In this document: in pieces, positions 1-11,900 of the stretch
How the letters are laid out: each line of letters starts with the position of its first letter
How positions within the stretch are numbered: position 1 is the stretch's first letter
NCBI GenBank assembly: GCA_965277625.1
Contig: OZ255827.1
Coordinates: 372,001 to 436,000, forward strand
Reading direction: 5' to 3'
Source of the DNA: G965195345 sp965277625
GTDB taxonomy: Bacteria > Pseudomonadota > Gammaproteobacteria > CAKMZV01
DNA: 64,000 nucleotides
Position numbers and translations under genes: made by a program
The notes under the pieces: model-generated
Database searches by the model: none
The model's input: only the letters and a program-made list of their open reading frames with translations
What the model was told of the DNA's origin: nothing

Positions 1-1
1 C

Positions 2-391
2 ATTGTGATCATCTCCTTGAGTATAGTGCAAATCATTTTGGGCACTCAGGTTCGGGAAATCATTGATACCATTGCAAATGGTGACATTCAAATCGATCGA
101 TCTGAGTGGGTCGATGCTTTGCCGTGGTTTTTTAAGGTTCATCGCAGTTTTTCGCTCATCGTTCTTGCGGCAAATGCTTGGTTTGTCTGGAAAATATATC
201 AATGTTTTGGGCGACTACATTTGCTAACAATCATGGGCATAGGCTTGGTGAGTGCGATTGTCTTTGGGGTGCTCTCAGGTGCCAGTTTAAATCACTTAGG
301 ATTCCCCATGCTGGTACAACCTTTACATTTGTTGATGGCCACCATCATATTTACGCTTCAGTTCACACTTCTATACCGATTAAAGCCCTAA
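2..391 (+). CDS. ctaA: COX15/CtaA-type heme A synthase, C-terminal part (gene enters from the left edge)
   Basis: This is the last ~129 codons of an open frame that is still open at the left edge, so the true start lies outside the window. Seen: a membrane protein with about four hydrophobic helices and a GTQVRE motif after the first one, typical of COX15/CtaA proteins. Two histidines fit heme or substrate ligands, one in the KVHRSF stretch and one in QPLHLLMA near the end. Known of the family: these inner-membrane proteins oxidise heme O to heme A for aa3-type oxidases. Inference: the organism makes heme A and respires aerobically. The next gene converges on it from the minus strand 31 bp downstream. 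The family is fairly clear; the exact reaction is unproven without the N-terminal half. Confidence 0.7.
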   Translation: MVIISLSIVQIILGTQVREIIDTIANGDIQIDRSEWVDALPWFFKVHRSFSLIVLAANAWFVWKIYQCFGRLHLLTIMGIGLVSAIVFGVLSGASLNHLGFPMLVQPLHLLMATIIFTLQFTLLYRLKP

Positions 392-422
392 TCGGGCGTA
401 AAATCAAGTCTGCAAACTTCTT

Positions 423-1268
423 TTAAGCGATGTCCTTAGGATGATAGGGCACGCTGATGATTTCATCAGAAATCAAAACGTCTGCTGTCACTTCATAAGC
501 TGATAGCCGACCTTTCCAAGCACAACCCGTATCAAGTGGGGTCACATTCGGCGTGGTTATTGGCTGATCGGCCAATGCCGACCAATGCCCAAAAACCACA
601 CGGCGGCTTTGCGCTATATCGGCATTTATCCCCGTAAACCAAGGTCGGATGGTATTTGGTGCTTCATTAGGAATGCCTTTGAAGGCAAAATCCATGACGT
701 TTTCAGCATTAACATAGCGCATCCTGGTCCACAGATTCACCAATAACCGCGCGCGCGCAAAACTGCTATGGTCATCGTGCCAAACTAAAGGCGTATTCCC
801 CATCAATTGATCCAATAGAAACGCTTTCAGCCAAGCATTGTCTGCAAATCGCTGGCATAGCCATTGGTGGCGTTCTGTCAGTGTTGCAAGAGGCCAATTG
901 GGCAAACCCGCGTGAACCAATATCAGTGGATCGACTTGATCGCAAATCAAGAAAGGGCGTTGTGCCAACCAACTCATCAAGTCATCACAATGAGGCGACT
1001 GCAACACAGATCCAAAAGCATCTTTATCATGGTATCGCTCGTGTCCATGATAAACGGCCAATAAATACAGATCATGATTGCCAAGAACGGACTGGCAACG
1101 GCCACCAAGGCCTTGGGCAAAAGTTAAAACCTCAAGCGAGTATCGCCCTCTATTGACCAAGTCACCAGTAAACCAAAGTGTATCACTGTCGCTATAGCCC
1201 AATTTCTCTAACAAGCGCATCAAGCTGTGGAAGCAACCGTGTACATCGCCAATAATATATTTAGCCAT
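423..1268 (-). CDS. apaH: Symmetrical bis(5'-nucleosyl)-tetraphosphatase ApaH
   Basis: Cytoplasmic hydrolase that cleaves diadenosine tetraphosphate (Ap4A) to two ADP and, in E. coli, also removes Np4-type RNA caps. The 281-residue protein has the phosphoesterase signature in order: GDVHGC (about residues 7-12), GDLVNRG, LGNHD, VHAGL and FGHWS. These supply the two-metal site. The start was placed at the ATG whose product begins MAKYIIGDVHG; an upstream in-frame ATG would add 14 unrelated residues. The start overlaps the end of rsmA by 8 bp, so the gene is probably translationally coupled as the last member of surA-pdxA-rsmA-apaH, a common gammaproteobacterial order. Length matches the family (about 280). 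Confidence 0.95.
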   Translation of the reverse strand: MAKYIIGDVHGCFHSLMRLLEKLGYSDSDTLWFTGDLVNRGRYSLEVLTFAQGLGGRCQSVLGNHDLYLLAVYHGHERYHDKDAFGSVLQSPHCDDLMSWLAQRPFLICDQVDPLILVHAGLPNWPLATLTERHQWLCQRFADNAWLKAFLLDQLMGNTPLVWHDDHSSFARARLLVNLWTRMRYVNAENVMDFAFKGIPNEAPNTIRPWFTGINADIAQSRRVVFGHWSALADQPITTPNVTPLDTGCAWKGRLSAYEVTADVLISDEIISVPYHPKDIA

Positions 1269-2073
1269 GGGGTGATTTGAGTCGTTGTATTGCCTCAGGT
1301 GTGAGGGCATTTAAAATGGCGATGATATTATCCACAGAGAGATTCTCAGCGCGTGATTTTGGATCGATGTTTAAATGTATGAGTGCTTGTTTGTCAATTA
1401 TTTTACTTAAGTTGTTTGAAAGCGTTTTTCGTTTATGGGCAAATGCCAGTTTAACCAGGGCGCGGTAAGCGTCTAACTGTTGCGCATTGATGGCAAGTTG
1501 TTTTCTTGGTGTTAATCGAATCACGGACGAGGTCACTTTGGGTGCAGGGTTAAAGGCGTCTGGTGGAATGTCGAAAAGGTGTTCGCAATGGCAAAACAAC
1601 TGCACGATCAAAGTGAGTCTGCTACGGCATTTTCCACGTTTGGCGCAGAGGCTTTGCGCCACCTCTTTTTGGAACATCAAATGCATATCTGTAACGACGT
1701 TCCACGCTTCAATAAAGCGCAGGATTAAAGGCGAGGAGATGTGATAGGGCAAATTGCCGACAATGCGGTATGGTTTGGCTGGGTGCGTTTTATAAGCATA
1801 AGTCAGGGCATCGGTATGGTGTAAATGAAAATGGGCGGCATGACCGAAATTATGCTGTAACAGAGGAATCAGGCGATCATCAATTTCTAAGGCTGAATAA
1901 TGGGCGCATTGATCGACTAATTGCTCAGTTAGAGCGCCTTCTCCTGGGCCAATTTCAACAAAATGATCACTTTTTTGAGGATTGATGGCATGGCAAATGT
2001 CTTGAATGATGGCCGGACTGACCAGAAAATTTTGGGAAAGTGCTCGCTTGGGTTTCACCCATTGTTTAGACAT
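1261..2073 (-). CDS. rsmA: 16S rRNA (adenine1518/1519-N6)-dimethyltransferase RsmA (KsgA)
   Basis: Dimethylates two adjacent adenosines in the 3'-terminal helix 45 of 16S rRNA during late 30S assembly, using S-adenosylmethionine. The 270-residue protein shows the QNFL motif near residue 14, the SAM-binding VEIGPGEGALTEQL loop (motif I) and the catalytic NLPYHISSPL motif (motif IV), followed by a helical C-terminal domain. The start MSKQWVKPKRALSQNF was chosen because the family begins just before the QNFL motif; the longer in-frame reading is antisense to nothing but runs back into pdxA. The gene lies 25 bp after pdxA and overlaps apaH by 8 bp, consistent with one operon. Confidence 0.95.
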   Translation of the reverse strand: MSKQWVKPKRALSQNFLVSPAIIQDICHAINPQKSDHFVEIGPGEGALTEQLVDQCAHYSALEIDDRLIPLLQHNFGHAAHFHLHHTDALTYAYKTHPAKPYRIVGNLPYHISSPLILRFIEAWNVVTDMHLMFQKEVAQSLCAKRGKCRSRLTLIVQLFCHCEHLFDIPPDAFNPAPKVTSSVIRLTPRKQLAINAQQLDAYRALVKLAFAHKRKTLSNNLSKIIDKQALIHLNIDPKSRAENLSVDNIIAILNALTPEAIQRLKSPHG

Positions 2074-2098
2074 TAGCAGAGCAGCAGTGTTGTTAGGT

Positions 2099-3082
2099 TC
2101 ATGGTTGGGGTGAGTTCTGAACCATGATTTGGGCCATCTTAATGGCATAAGCCAAACTTTGGTGATCTGCTCGACCCGTTCCAGCAATCGATAGAGCTGT
2201 ACCGTGATCAACCGATGTTCGGACAAAAGGCAACCCTAAGGTGATATTGGCAATTTTGCCAAAGTAATTCTGTTTGATCGGAATAAGCCCTTGATCGTGG
2301 TACATGGCTAGAATGATGTCATAAGTTTGCAATGATTCTGCCTGAAATGCGGTGTCAGCGGACAAGGGGTCTGACAATATAAAACCTTCGGTGCGCAATG
2401 CATCGATGGTTGGTTGTAAGATGGTCGTTTCTTCGTTGCCCAAATAGCCTGATTCTCCAGCGTGTGGGTTCAGGCCGAGGATGCCAATGCGCGGTTTAGC
2501 CAGATTAAAACGTTGTACTAATGCTTTATGTATGATTTTAATGGTTTTGTTAATCCGCTCTGGTTGCACCTGTGAAGCCACTTGGGCAAGCGGAATATGT
2601 GTGGTTAGAAGAGCAACGCGCAATTGCTCAGAAGCGAGCATCATAACAACATGATCGGTTTGACTACACTGTTGAAAAAATTCAGTATGTCCAGTAAAGG
2701 CAATGCCTGCCTGATTAATTAATCCTTTGTTGACAGGGGCTGTCACTATGGCAGCGATCTGTTGTTGTTTGATGAGTTGATATGCGCTACTTAAGCATTG
2801 AATGACTTGTACAGCGTTATCTGGATTTAATTGACCCGCTTCTACGGGGGCTGGTGTGGGATGGTTTATGAGCGCAATGGTGTTTTTGTTCGTCCATTGA
2901 TAGGTTGGCTGCCATTCGTCAATATTGACGGTCATACCCAACTGGGCCATTCTCTTATCTAAGACTTCAGCGCAGCCAATGACAATGCAATTAGGGAGTT
3001 GGTCAAGGTGTGCGAGTGTGAGGATGATGTCTGGACCAATGCCAGCCGGTTCTCCAAGTGTTAAGGCAAGGGGCTTCGACAT
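2099..3082 (-). CDS. pdxA: 4-hydroxythreonine-4-phosphate dehydrogenase PdxA
   Basis: NAD-dependent oxidation of 4-phosphohydroxy-L-threonine in the DXP-dependent pyridoxal 5'-phosphate pathway; cytoplasmic, metal dependent and homodimeric in known members. The protein of about 327 residues carries the family landmarks: GEPAGIGPD at residues 9-17, TAPVNKGLI, the metal-ligand GHTEFF segment, LNPHAGE and MYHDQGLIPIK. I chose the ATG of MSKPLALTLGEP; a GTG three codons upstream is also possible. No strong ribosome-binding site separates the two. It follows surA by about 20 bp and precedes rsmA by 25 bp. Confidence 0.95.
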   Translation of the reverse strand: MSKPLALTLGEPAGIGPDIILTLAHLDQLPNCIVIGCAEVLDKRMAQLGMTVNIDEWQPTYQWTNKNTIALINHPTPAPVEAGQLNPDNAVQVIQCLSSAYQLIKQQQIAAIVTAPVNKGLINQAGIAFTGHTEFFQQCSQTDHVVMMLASEQLRVALLTTHIPLAQVASQVQPERINKTIKIIHKALVQRFNLAKPRIGILGLNPHAGESGYLGNEETTILQPTIDALRTEGFILSDPLSADTAFQAESLQTYDIILAMYHDQGLIPIKQNYFGKIANITLGLPFVRTSVDHGTALSIAGTGRADHQSLAYAIKMAQIMVQNSPQP

Positions 3083-3105
3083 GGTGCGCACAAAAAGGCG
3101 GGTCG

Positions 3106-4398
3106 CTAAATTTGACTCAAAAGGCTTTGTTCAATCAAAATGGCCGCTTTCTCTTTCAAATCATCTATGAAAATCTTGTATTGCACTTGGGACTGTTGGT
3201 TTGTCAAAAACTCCAATGCTTTTTCTTTGCGAACCATAGCGGTGGCATCGAAGGTTTCTGCTTCGAGCACCTTGACCAAATACCAACCATTATTGGTATA
3301 GATTGGTGGGCTTAATGTATTGAGTGACAGTGTGTTAATTTGCTGTTCAAGCGCAAAGCTAAATCGTCCTTGAACCAACCAGCCCGTTTTGCCATCTTGA
3401 GCCACTGAATTGGCGTCATCTGAGTATTTTTTTGCCAAATCAGCAAACTTTTCAGGAGATTGTTTGAGTGATTGAGCGATTTCTTTAAGAATTTTCAACG
3501 CTTCATCTTCTGAATGAGTCAATGGTGAAAGCACAATTTGCTGGAGTTTATAGCGCTTAAGGGTGGTGGACTGCTTAAGCCGTTTATCTTTTAAATAGAG
3601 AATGTGATAGCCTAAATTTGACAGAACAGGGGGGGTGTATTGGCTGCCATCTATATTCTGTAAGGCAATTAAAAAACTATCGGGTAGGTTACCGGCATCG
3701 AGCCATCCCAAGTCGCCACCTTCGAGGGCATTTGACGCTTTAGAATACTGAGCAGACGCTTCTTTGAATGAAATGGCGCCAGATTTTAGTTGCTCATAAA
3801 TGCGCTTAACCTCTATGAGGCTGCGCGCTCTTTGTGAGATTGATCTTTCGGTGGGAATTAATATTTGAGCGATATTGTATTCAGAGTTATCGTTCAGCAG
3901 GCGTTCACGACCCAGAAAGTCTTTGACATCTTGTTCAGAAATTTGAATTTTACGGCTCAAGAATTGTTGTTTAATCTGATTAAACAACATGGTTTTTCGG
4001 AGATTTTCACGGTAATCTGCCCATTCTCTGCCTTCTGCTGTTACGGCGTTCTTAAGTTCGAACACAGTCATTTTATTCCTTTGAGCGATGGCTGTGATTT
4101 CACGATTTATGGCAATGTCACTGATTTGGATGTTTTGTTTGTCTGCAATATTGAAAACCAGAGCCTCCTCAATTAATCCGTTTAGAACTCTCTCATTTAA
4201 ATTGCTGATGGTATTCGGGTCAATTCTTTGGCGGCGTAAAGTTTGCAAGGTCTGTTCTTTACGTTGTTGGAGTTCACTGAACAGAATGATTTTTTTATCA
4301 ACTGTGGCAACAATGCCTTCAACCAGAGCAGGTTTGGCATGGCTAAAAGTTACAAGAAATAGGAGGGTGATTGAGCCGATGTTTAGAAGATATTTCAT
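3106..4398 (-). CDS. surA: Periplasmic chaperone and peptidyl-prolyl isomerase SurA
   Basis: Periplasmic chaperone that escorts unfolded outer-membrane proteins to the BAM complex. The 430-residue protein starts with a Sec signal peptide (MKYLLNIGSITLLFLVTFSHA, cleavage near residue 21). A helical SurA N-domain follows (about 24-170), then two parvulin domains (about 173-273 and 282-385) with GGDLGWLDAGNLP in the first and the degenerate KTGWLVQGRF in the second, then a C-terminal helix. It heads surA-pdxA-rsmA-apaH. lptD, which normally sits just upstream of surA in gammaproteobacteria, is absent. A 198-bp gap and then the end of a giant adhesin-like gene on the same strand lie there instead. 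Promoter probably in that gap, not resolved. Confidence 0.95.
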   Translation of the reverse strand: MKYLLNIGSITLLFLVTFSHAKPALVEGIVATVDKKIILFSELQQRKEQTLQTLRRQRIDPNTISNLNERVLNGLIEEALVFNIADKQNIQISDIAINREITAIAQRNKMTVFELKNAVTAEGREWADYRENLRKTMLFNQIKQQFLSRKIQISEQDVKDFLGRERLLNDNSEYNIAQILIPTERSISQRARSLIEVKRIYEQLKSGAISFKEASAQYSKASNALEGGDLGWLDAGNLPDSFLIALQNIDGSQYTPPVLSNLGYHILYLKDKRLKQSTTLKRYKLQQIVLSPLTHSEDEALKILKEIAQSLKQSPEKFADLAKKYSDDANSVAQDGKTGWLVQGRFSFALEQQINTLSLNTLSPPIYTNNGWYLVKVLEAETFDATAMVRKEKALEFLTNQQSQVQYKIFIDDLKEKAAILIEQSLLSQI

Positions 4399-4557
4399 AG
4401 GGCTAAATTGTACTGGATTTTATGACAATACCTGACTTAATATTACCGAGACAGAGCAACAGTTTTCAATGAATATCCTAAGTTCATACAACCATAAAAG
4501 ATGCAGATTTATTTTTGATAGATTGCGAGTTCATCAAGTCATTCTGAAACGTCCATA

Positions 4558-4573
4558 ACCGCCCCATGGCGGT
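4558..4573 (-). terminator. Short inverted repeat after the giant gene, possible terminator
   Basis: ACCGCC-CCAT-GGCGGT forms a 6-bp GC-rich stem with a 4-nt loop, 24 bp past the stop codon of the 6,706-codon gene and upstream of surA. There is no following T-run on the minus strand, so intrinsic termination would be weak. It could also be a processing hairpin. Confidence 0.3.
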
Positions 4574-4596
4574 CATGGAATCAATGCGCCAACTGT

Positions 4597-5975
4597 TTAA
4601 TACAAGTAAACAACACCGCTAGTAGAAAGTGCCCCATATGCGCCCACCGCAATTGAATCACCATTACGGTTCACACTCACTGATCTACCAAATAAATCAT
4701 TTGTGACAGGGGTATCTTTAGATTTTATAAAGCCAATTTGAGTCCAAATTGAATTGTTGGATTCAAATACATAGATTGCTCCAGAATCGGCTGTATTATT
4801 ATTTATGGTGCCAGCAAACCCAGCGGCTGAGCCGTCTTCTCCTATTGATCCCACAGCAATGGTTGCACCATCACCACTGATGCTCACAGAAGCACCAAAT
4901 ACATCGAGCGATCCTGTATTTGAGGCTTTGATGAAAGCTTGTTGTGACCAAGTCCCATTATTGAAGCCAAAATAATAGGCTGCCCCTGCATCAGGGGCAC
5001 TTTCATCATGTGCTACATTGATGCCAGTTGATCCGCTATCTTCTCCAATTGCGCCCACTATAAGCGCGTTGCCATTATCGCTTAGGTCCACAGATCCGCC
5101 AAAACCATCGCCTGACCCAGTATTAAAAGCTTTGATGTAAGCTTGTTGTGCCCAGGAAAAGGTGTTAAAAAACGCAGCATAGCGGAAAACATACACGGCT
5201 CCAGAACCGTTAGCGTTATTATTATCTTGTGCCCCACCGACGCCAGTCGATGAACTATCTTCTCCAGGCGCCCCTACCGCAAGGGTATTACCATCAGCAC
5301 TTAGACGCACAGAGCTGCCAAAACCATCGCTGGGATCAGAATTTGAAGATTTGATATACGCTTGTTCTAACCAAGCGTTAGAACTCGTATTAAAGCGGTA
5401 AAGAAAGACAGCCCCTGAATTGCGTGCCAAAGCAACAATTCTTCCTAGCGCCGCATTGACACCTTTTGTTGAACTACTTTCTCCAGGTGATCCCACTGCA
5501 AGGGTGTTGCCATCAGCGCTTAGACTCACAGATCTACCAAATTCACCTTCTGAGGTAAGATTTGGTGCTACGATAAACGCTTGTTCTGACCAAGTATTAG
5601 AGGTTGTACTAAAGCGATAAACATAGGTTGCCCCATACTGTGAATCACGATTAGGACCGACTCTGACGTTACCATATTCAAATGAGCCTACTGCAAGCGT
5701 GTTGCCATCAGCGCTTAGGGCTATAGAATCGCCAAATTGAGCAAAATTTTCAGGGTTCGATGGTTTGATGTAAGCTTGTTGAGACCACACGCCACCAATA
5801 TTCCTAAATACATATACCGCCCCAGCCCATATTAGGGAATTGTTCGGTAAACTATTAATTCCAGCTGATCCGCTACGCTCCCGAGTTGCACTAACGGCAA
5901 GCGTATTGCCGTCATCGCTTAAGCTCACAGACCAGCCAAATCTATCATCTGCATCAGGATTGCTCGCTTGATAAC
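4597..5975 (-). other. Seven-blade FG-GAP/integrin-alpha-like propeller domain of giant protein 1
   Basis: Seven units of about 65 residues follow one pattern: FGxSVSLSxDGNTLAVG, then an acidic GEDS-like loop, then GAVYVFR, then WSQQAYIK. The last blade ends at the C-terminus in GVVYLY. Seven FG-GAP units match the closed beta-propeller of integrin alpha chains. With the lipid anchor at the N-terminus, this domain would sit at the far tip. Confidence 0.75.
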
Positions 5976-8900
5976 GACCAATTAAGCTTCGCAGATCTGC
6001 ATTGGTGAATCGAACGTTATTATGCAAGTGACTAAAATTTCTACCACAACTACTTCTGCAGGTGGCGAGTGCAAACAGTGGATTGTTCGCTTTTGGACCA
6101 TAACGGTGTAAGGCCACAAAACCTTGTAATTGGGTTCGACTGGCATTAAAGAATCTAATATCGTTGTTGCTGTTCCAGATCGCAAATCCTGAAACACCAT
6201 CAATGTTAACTTCTAATCTATATATGGCCGGATAACGAACAAAAGCGCCGAAGCCAAGGGGAACTAGCCTATCAGCGTAATTAGTCCAAGCCAAATTAAG
6301 GGTTTTAGTCCCAGTCGTTACAACAAACAATGCTGGCACTGTGACGGTAACATTGGTTGAAACAGCTGTACCATTAGAATCGATTGAACTTAAGGTCAAT
6401 ACCACTTGAGGTCCAGCTGTTTCTGCGTAGTCGCCAAACCCCCTTCGAGCGACACTCAATCGTGTGCTGGTGATTGTTATATCAATAACACCGTGGCCCG
6501 TTGAGACAACGATAGGCAAGGGACCATCTTCGACATCGATCGCTGAAATACTCAGCTCATCTGGGGGGGCGTTTAAAGCTAAAGGTAGAGTGACTGCGTT
6601 TGCTGAGATTGTTAAAACTGGCGGATCATTAACAGACTGCACAAGAACAACAACCTCTGTCGAGGCGAACAGTCCGCCTACATCTGTTGCACGAATAGTT
6701 AAGGTTGTGGCGCCAAAGAGGTTTAACACCGGACTCAAAGTGAGGCCTTGTGATGAAATCACAGCATCCACCACGTGAGTAAATGAACTCACAGTGATGA
6801 CCAAAGTAGCTTGATCAGCGTCATTCGCAGTGGTTCTAATGAGTATATTGGGGCTAAAGTCTTCTAATACACTGATGAAATTGTTGGAAACCGTCAATGT
6901 CGGTGTTGCGCTAGGGGTCACTATGACATTGACGGCCATGGTTTGAACCGCTGTAGCATTTGCTATGTCTGTCGCTGTGAAAGTTAAGGTGGTTCGACCC
7001 GATCCGGTCTCAACGGGAGACAATATAATAATACCGTCAAAAAAGTTTACGGAAACCACGCCTGGGACGGAGGCTTGCACTGTAATAGGCACAATACCAT
7101 CCTCAATATCGGTGGCTGTGGAGTCTATGGTAATGGGGAAAAATCCACCCAAAGTTGTGACATTATCGCTCGAAATGGTTAAAGTTGGGGGGTCATTCAA
7201 ATTTCGTACTGTGACTACGACCTGTGTTGAAGCAGTTTGCATGGCAGAATCTGTTGTTTGAACCGTAAGAGTGACTGTACCTTCGCCATTGGGCGCGCCT
7301 GATAATTGAATGGCATTCGTTGTGGTGGTTATATTTACAATGCCAGTAGGTGAATCTTGCACCGAAAAGGGTAAGTTGCCACTCACACCGATATCGGTCA
7401 CAGTGGTCCCTATAACAAAGTTCGTGAATTCTTCATCAAGCGTGATAGCATAAGTTGATAAGGCGATGACAGGAGGTCCATCGACTGTGATTTGAATGGA
7501 TGAGGTGGTGTTTAATCCATTCACCAGTAGGTTGACAACAACCGTAGATTGACCAATGAAATTAGCCGAAGGCGGTGTGTAATGTATATTCACGGTCTGA
7601 CTCTCTAAATACTGCGTTCCACTGCTAATGCTTACAGAGCCAGTCGTTGCTGTTGCAGACCAATCAGAGGTGTAGATTGTCGTAACACCGTTCAAATCAA
7701 TTCCTGTCAAACTTATAGTCGCACTTGATCCAATTAATATGGATATTGGGAAGATAGAAGCGTGGGCTAAGCCATTGGGAAACTCATAGAGTGCATAACG
7801 CGGCGCATTATCGCCACTATCCTCAATTAAGAAATAAGTAAGAGAGGCTAGATCATAAACGGTCCAGTTTGAATTCATGGCGGTGTTGGCTCTATTGGCA
7901 TTCAACCCTGCAGAATGCCAGGACAGGTTGTAATGACCTGGATAGACAGTGAGATTGCTTATACCATTGCCTGCGGCATAACCATAGGCAATGGTGCTAT
8001 CATTGGTGACCCAAGAGAATTCGCTCGGAAAAACTCGCCCTGAGGCTAAGCCAATCCATGCAAAATCTAAGATAAAACCACTTGTGGGTGAATGCACAAA
8101 ATTGAACTCTCGAACCGAATTGATGTTTATCAAATGTCCACCCAATGCCCTGGCTTCATTCACAAATGGGGTGACCAATCCTCTTGCTCTTGTTGCTGAA
8201 TTGGCATAAAGATTACCACCATAAACTCTAAGATTTTGAAGGTTTGTGCTGGCTCGAGCAATCACTGGAGCCGCATTCACTGGATTGACTTGTACCACCA
8301 TGGTTTGTTGAGACACACCTATATCGCCTAAGCTTGCGAGTTGTACAGTTAATGTGGCCGTGCCAAATTGGTCCGGGCCGATTGTAAAATACAATTGTGC
8401 GGTTTGCGCGGTTGAACTAATATTAGCTGTGGTGGTTAAGGCATTGGTGGTAAAGCTGACCACAGGCGCTGGATTTGGTGAAAAGATGGGATCACCGCTA
8501 TGGGTCACACGCAATTCATAACCTGAATTCGATATTGTAGAAGCATCAGATACTGATAAACGGATATTGCTGATTAGCTGTTGATTTCGAATGGTCTGAG
8601 AACTGTTTTCGATGAGGACGATTGAGGTCGAAGCCAAGGTAAATGTTGGAGCAATTGAATAAAATACAAACGTTGTGGATGTGCTTAAGCCATTTGTCTG
8701 TAGGGTGACAACAACTGTTGATTGTTCACTAAGTACGGTTGGAGGGGTATAGACTAAATCCACAGTTTGAACGCCGGTTCTTTGAGAAATATTGCGAAAG
8801 CTTGCTGTGCCAATCGATGCCGTTGCAGACCAATTAGCTGTGGTTATCGCATCACCATTCAAATCGATACCCGACAAGCGTATGGTTGTACTTGAACCAA

Positions 8901-11900
8901 CAAGAATGCGTGGATTGTTAGAATCAGGTGCTAAGCCATTGGGAAACTCATAAATCGCAGTTCGAGCGATAGTATTGCCAGCATCACTGACTAAGAAGAA
9001 TTGATCGAAGGCATTATCTTCATAAATTGCCCAATTAAAAATCTGACTGTTGGGATTCAGTCCATTTGTGTGCCAGTTCAGCGCGTATTGACCTGGATAA
9101 ACAGTGAGATTGGATATGCCACTGGCATTGGCAAAACCATAGGCAATGGTGCTATCATTCGTTACCCAAGATAACTCACCAGGAAAAGATGTATTCGGTA
9201 AAACCAATCCAATCCATGCCTCATGCGCGTTCAATCCACTGATTGTGGGTGAACTCAAGAAATTGAATTCTTCAACTGAATTAATGTTGACTAAATGCCC
9301 ACCTAAAGTCCTGGCCTCAGTCAAAAATTGGGTAATCGGTCCTGTTGCCCTTGATGCTGGATTGGCATAAAGATGACCACCATTGACGATGAGATTTTGA
9401 AGATTTGTGTTGTTTCGGGTAATCATTGGAGGCACATCCACTGAATTGACCTGTACCACCATGGTTTGTTGCGTCGTTTCTGAACGCGTCAGATTGGTGA
9501 GTTGTAGAGTCAGGGTGGCCACGCCTATTTGGTTAGGCGCAATTGTAAAATATAACTGTGCTGTTTCCACTGATGAATTCAGCATGGCTACATTCGTCAA
9601 GGCGTTGGTGGTGAAACTCACTACGGGTGCTGGATTGGTTGAAAAGATGGGATCACCACTACTCGTAAGCTGCCATTGTGCCCTCATAACTTGATTGTCT
9701 GGATTATTTATAGTGATGATTTGTATGTTGCGGTCAAACTGACCACCAACCACAGACAAGTTGACAACGGAGTTCGGTAAGGAAAATGAAATGGCGTCGT
9801 CAGCAGGATTCACCGCTATGGCTACTTGGGTTGAACGACTGAGCTTACCATCACTGGCCGTAATGGTTAATGTGGTTTGCCCATTGGCATTGAGGATTCT
9901 CGCAATATTAACACCTGTCGTTGAGGTTGTCACATTGACGATCCCAGTAGAAGATTCAGTGACGCTTATGGTAAGCGTGTCGCCATCAATATCACTTGCT
10001 GTGGCAACTAAGCGTGTTGCGAAATCTTCTGATAGAGAGAGGGCGGCGTTTGGAATGGTGAATGTGGGTGTATCATTAACGGGCATCACTACGACAATAA
10101 TCTCTGTTGAGACAAATAAACCACCATCATCGCTCGCACGAACGGTTAATGTGGCGGTGCCATTGAGATTTTCCACTGAACTTAAAGTGATACTACGGGT
10201 AGAAATAACGGCATTAACCAAATGTGTTGATGAACTCACTGTGACGATCAAGGTGCCTGTTTCGGCATCCGTAGCAGTGGTATAGAGTACAACATTTGCA
10301 AATTCCTCTTGCAGACTGATAAGGTTGGTGGAAACGGTCAGTACGGGTGTTGTGCTGATGTTTATCCTCACATCGACTACGATGGTTTGCACCGCAGTTG
10401 ATGCCTGGTCATTCACTTTGACGGTTAAGGTGGTTCGACCTGATCCACCTGAAATGGGGGACAAAATAATGGTGTTATTAAGTGTTGTAATGGAAACGAT
10501 GCCTGTGGTAGATGCTGCAATGTTTAAAGTCAGCAAATCACCATCTATATCAGTGGCTGTTGTGCCAATGAATATGGGGGAGAAGCCGCCCAAAGTTGTA
10601 ATGCTGTTGGTTGAGACGGTTAATGTTGGGGTATCATTCACCGAAAGTATAGTGACCACCACGAGTGTTGAAGCGGTTTGCGAGGCGGAATCTATTGCAT
10701 TGACAGTCAGGGTGACCACACCGTTGAAGTTAGGATTGCCCGAAAATTGGATGGTGTTCGCTGAGGTGCTTATGTTCACAATGCCAGTAGAGGACGCTTG
10801 GACTGAAAAGGGTAAGCTGCCACTCACACCTTGATCGGTCACAGTCGTACCAATGACATAGTTGGTAAAATCTTCAGCAAGCACAATGGTATTGGTTGAC
10901 AAGTCGATGCTGGGTGGGCCATCTACTGTAAATACAATGGCTGTGGTGGTGTTTAATCCATTCACTTGTAGGGTGACCACAACCGTTGTTTGACCATCAT
11001 AATTGGCTGGAGCGGTGTAAACCAAATCTACTGTCTGAACCTCAGCGCTTTGATTGACATTGCTAATAATCGTTGTGCCAGTTGTTGCCAATGAAGTCCA
11101 GTTAGATAAACTTATGGAATCACCGTTCAAATCATAACCAGTCAAGCGCACAGAGGTGCTTGATCTGGCTAATATGGGTATTATTGTATTGATAGAAGCG
11201 GGTGCTAAACCATTGGGAAACTCATAGAGCGCATAACGCTCCGCACTATCGCCGATATCCTCAATTAAGAAATAAGTGCGAGAGGCTAGATCATAAACGA
11301 CCCAGTTTGAATTTATGGCTTTGTTGTTTCTATTGGCATACAACCCTGCAGAATGCCAGGGAAGGGTGTAATGACCTGGATAGACAGTGTGATTGTTTGT
11401 GTAAAGAGCTCTGGAAAAACCATAGGGAATGATGCTATCATTCGTTACCCAAGACAATTCGCTTGGAAAGACGCGCCCTGAGGTCATGCCAAGCCATGCA
11501 AAATCTGTGATAAAACCACTTGTGGGTGAATGCACAAAATTTTGCTCTTCAACCGTATTGACGTTAAGCAAATGCCCACCCAATGCCCTAGCTTCAGTCA
11601 AAAACGGCGTAATCAATCCTGATGCCCTTGTTACTGAATTGGCATAAAGATGACCGCCAAAAACTCTAAGATTTTGAAGGTTTGTGCTGGCTTGGGTAAT
11701 AACGGGCGCCACCTCCATTGAAGTGACTTGCACCACCATGGTCTGTTGAAACATTTCTGAATGAGTCAGATCGTTGAATTGTACTGTTAGGGTGGCTGTG
11801 CCTGGTTGACTAGTAGGCGCGATTGAAAAATACAATTGTGCCGTATGGCTGGTCGAACTTAGCGTGCGTTCAGACGTCTGAACATTAGTGGTGAAACTAA

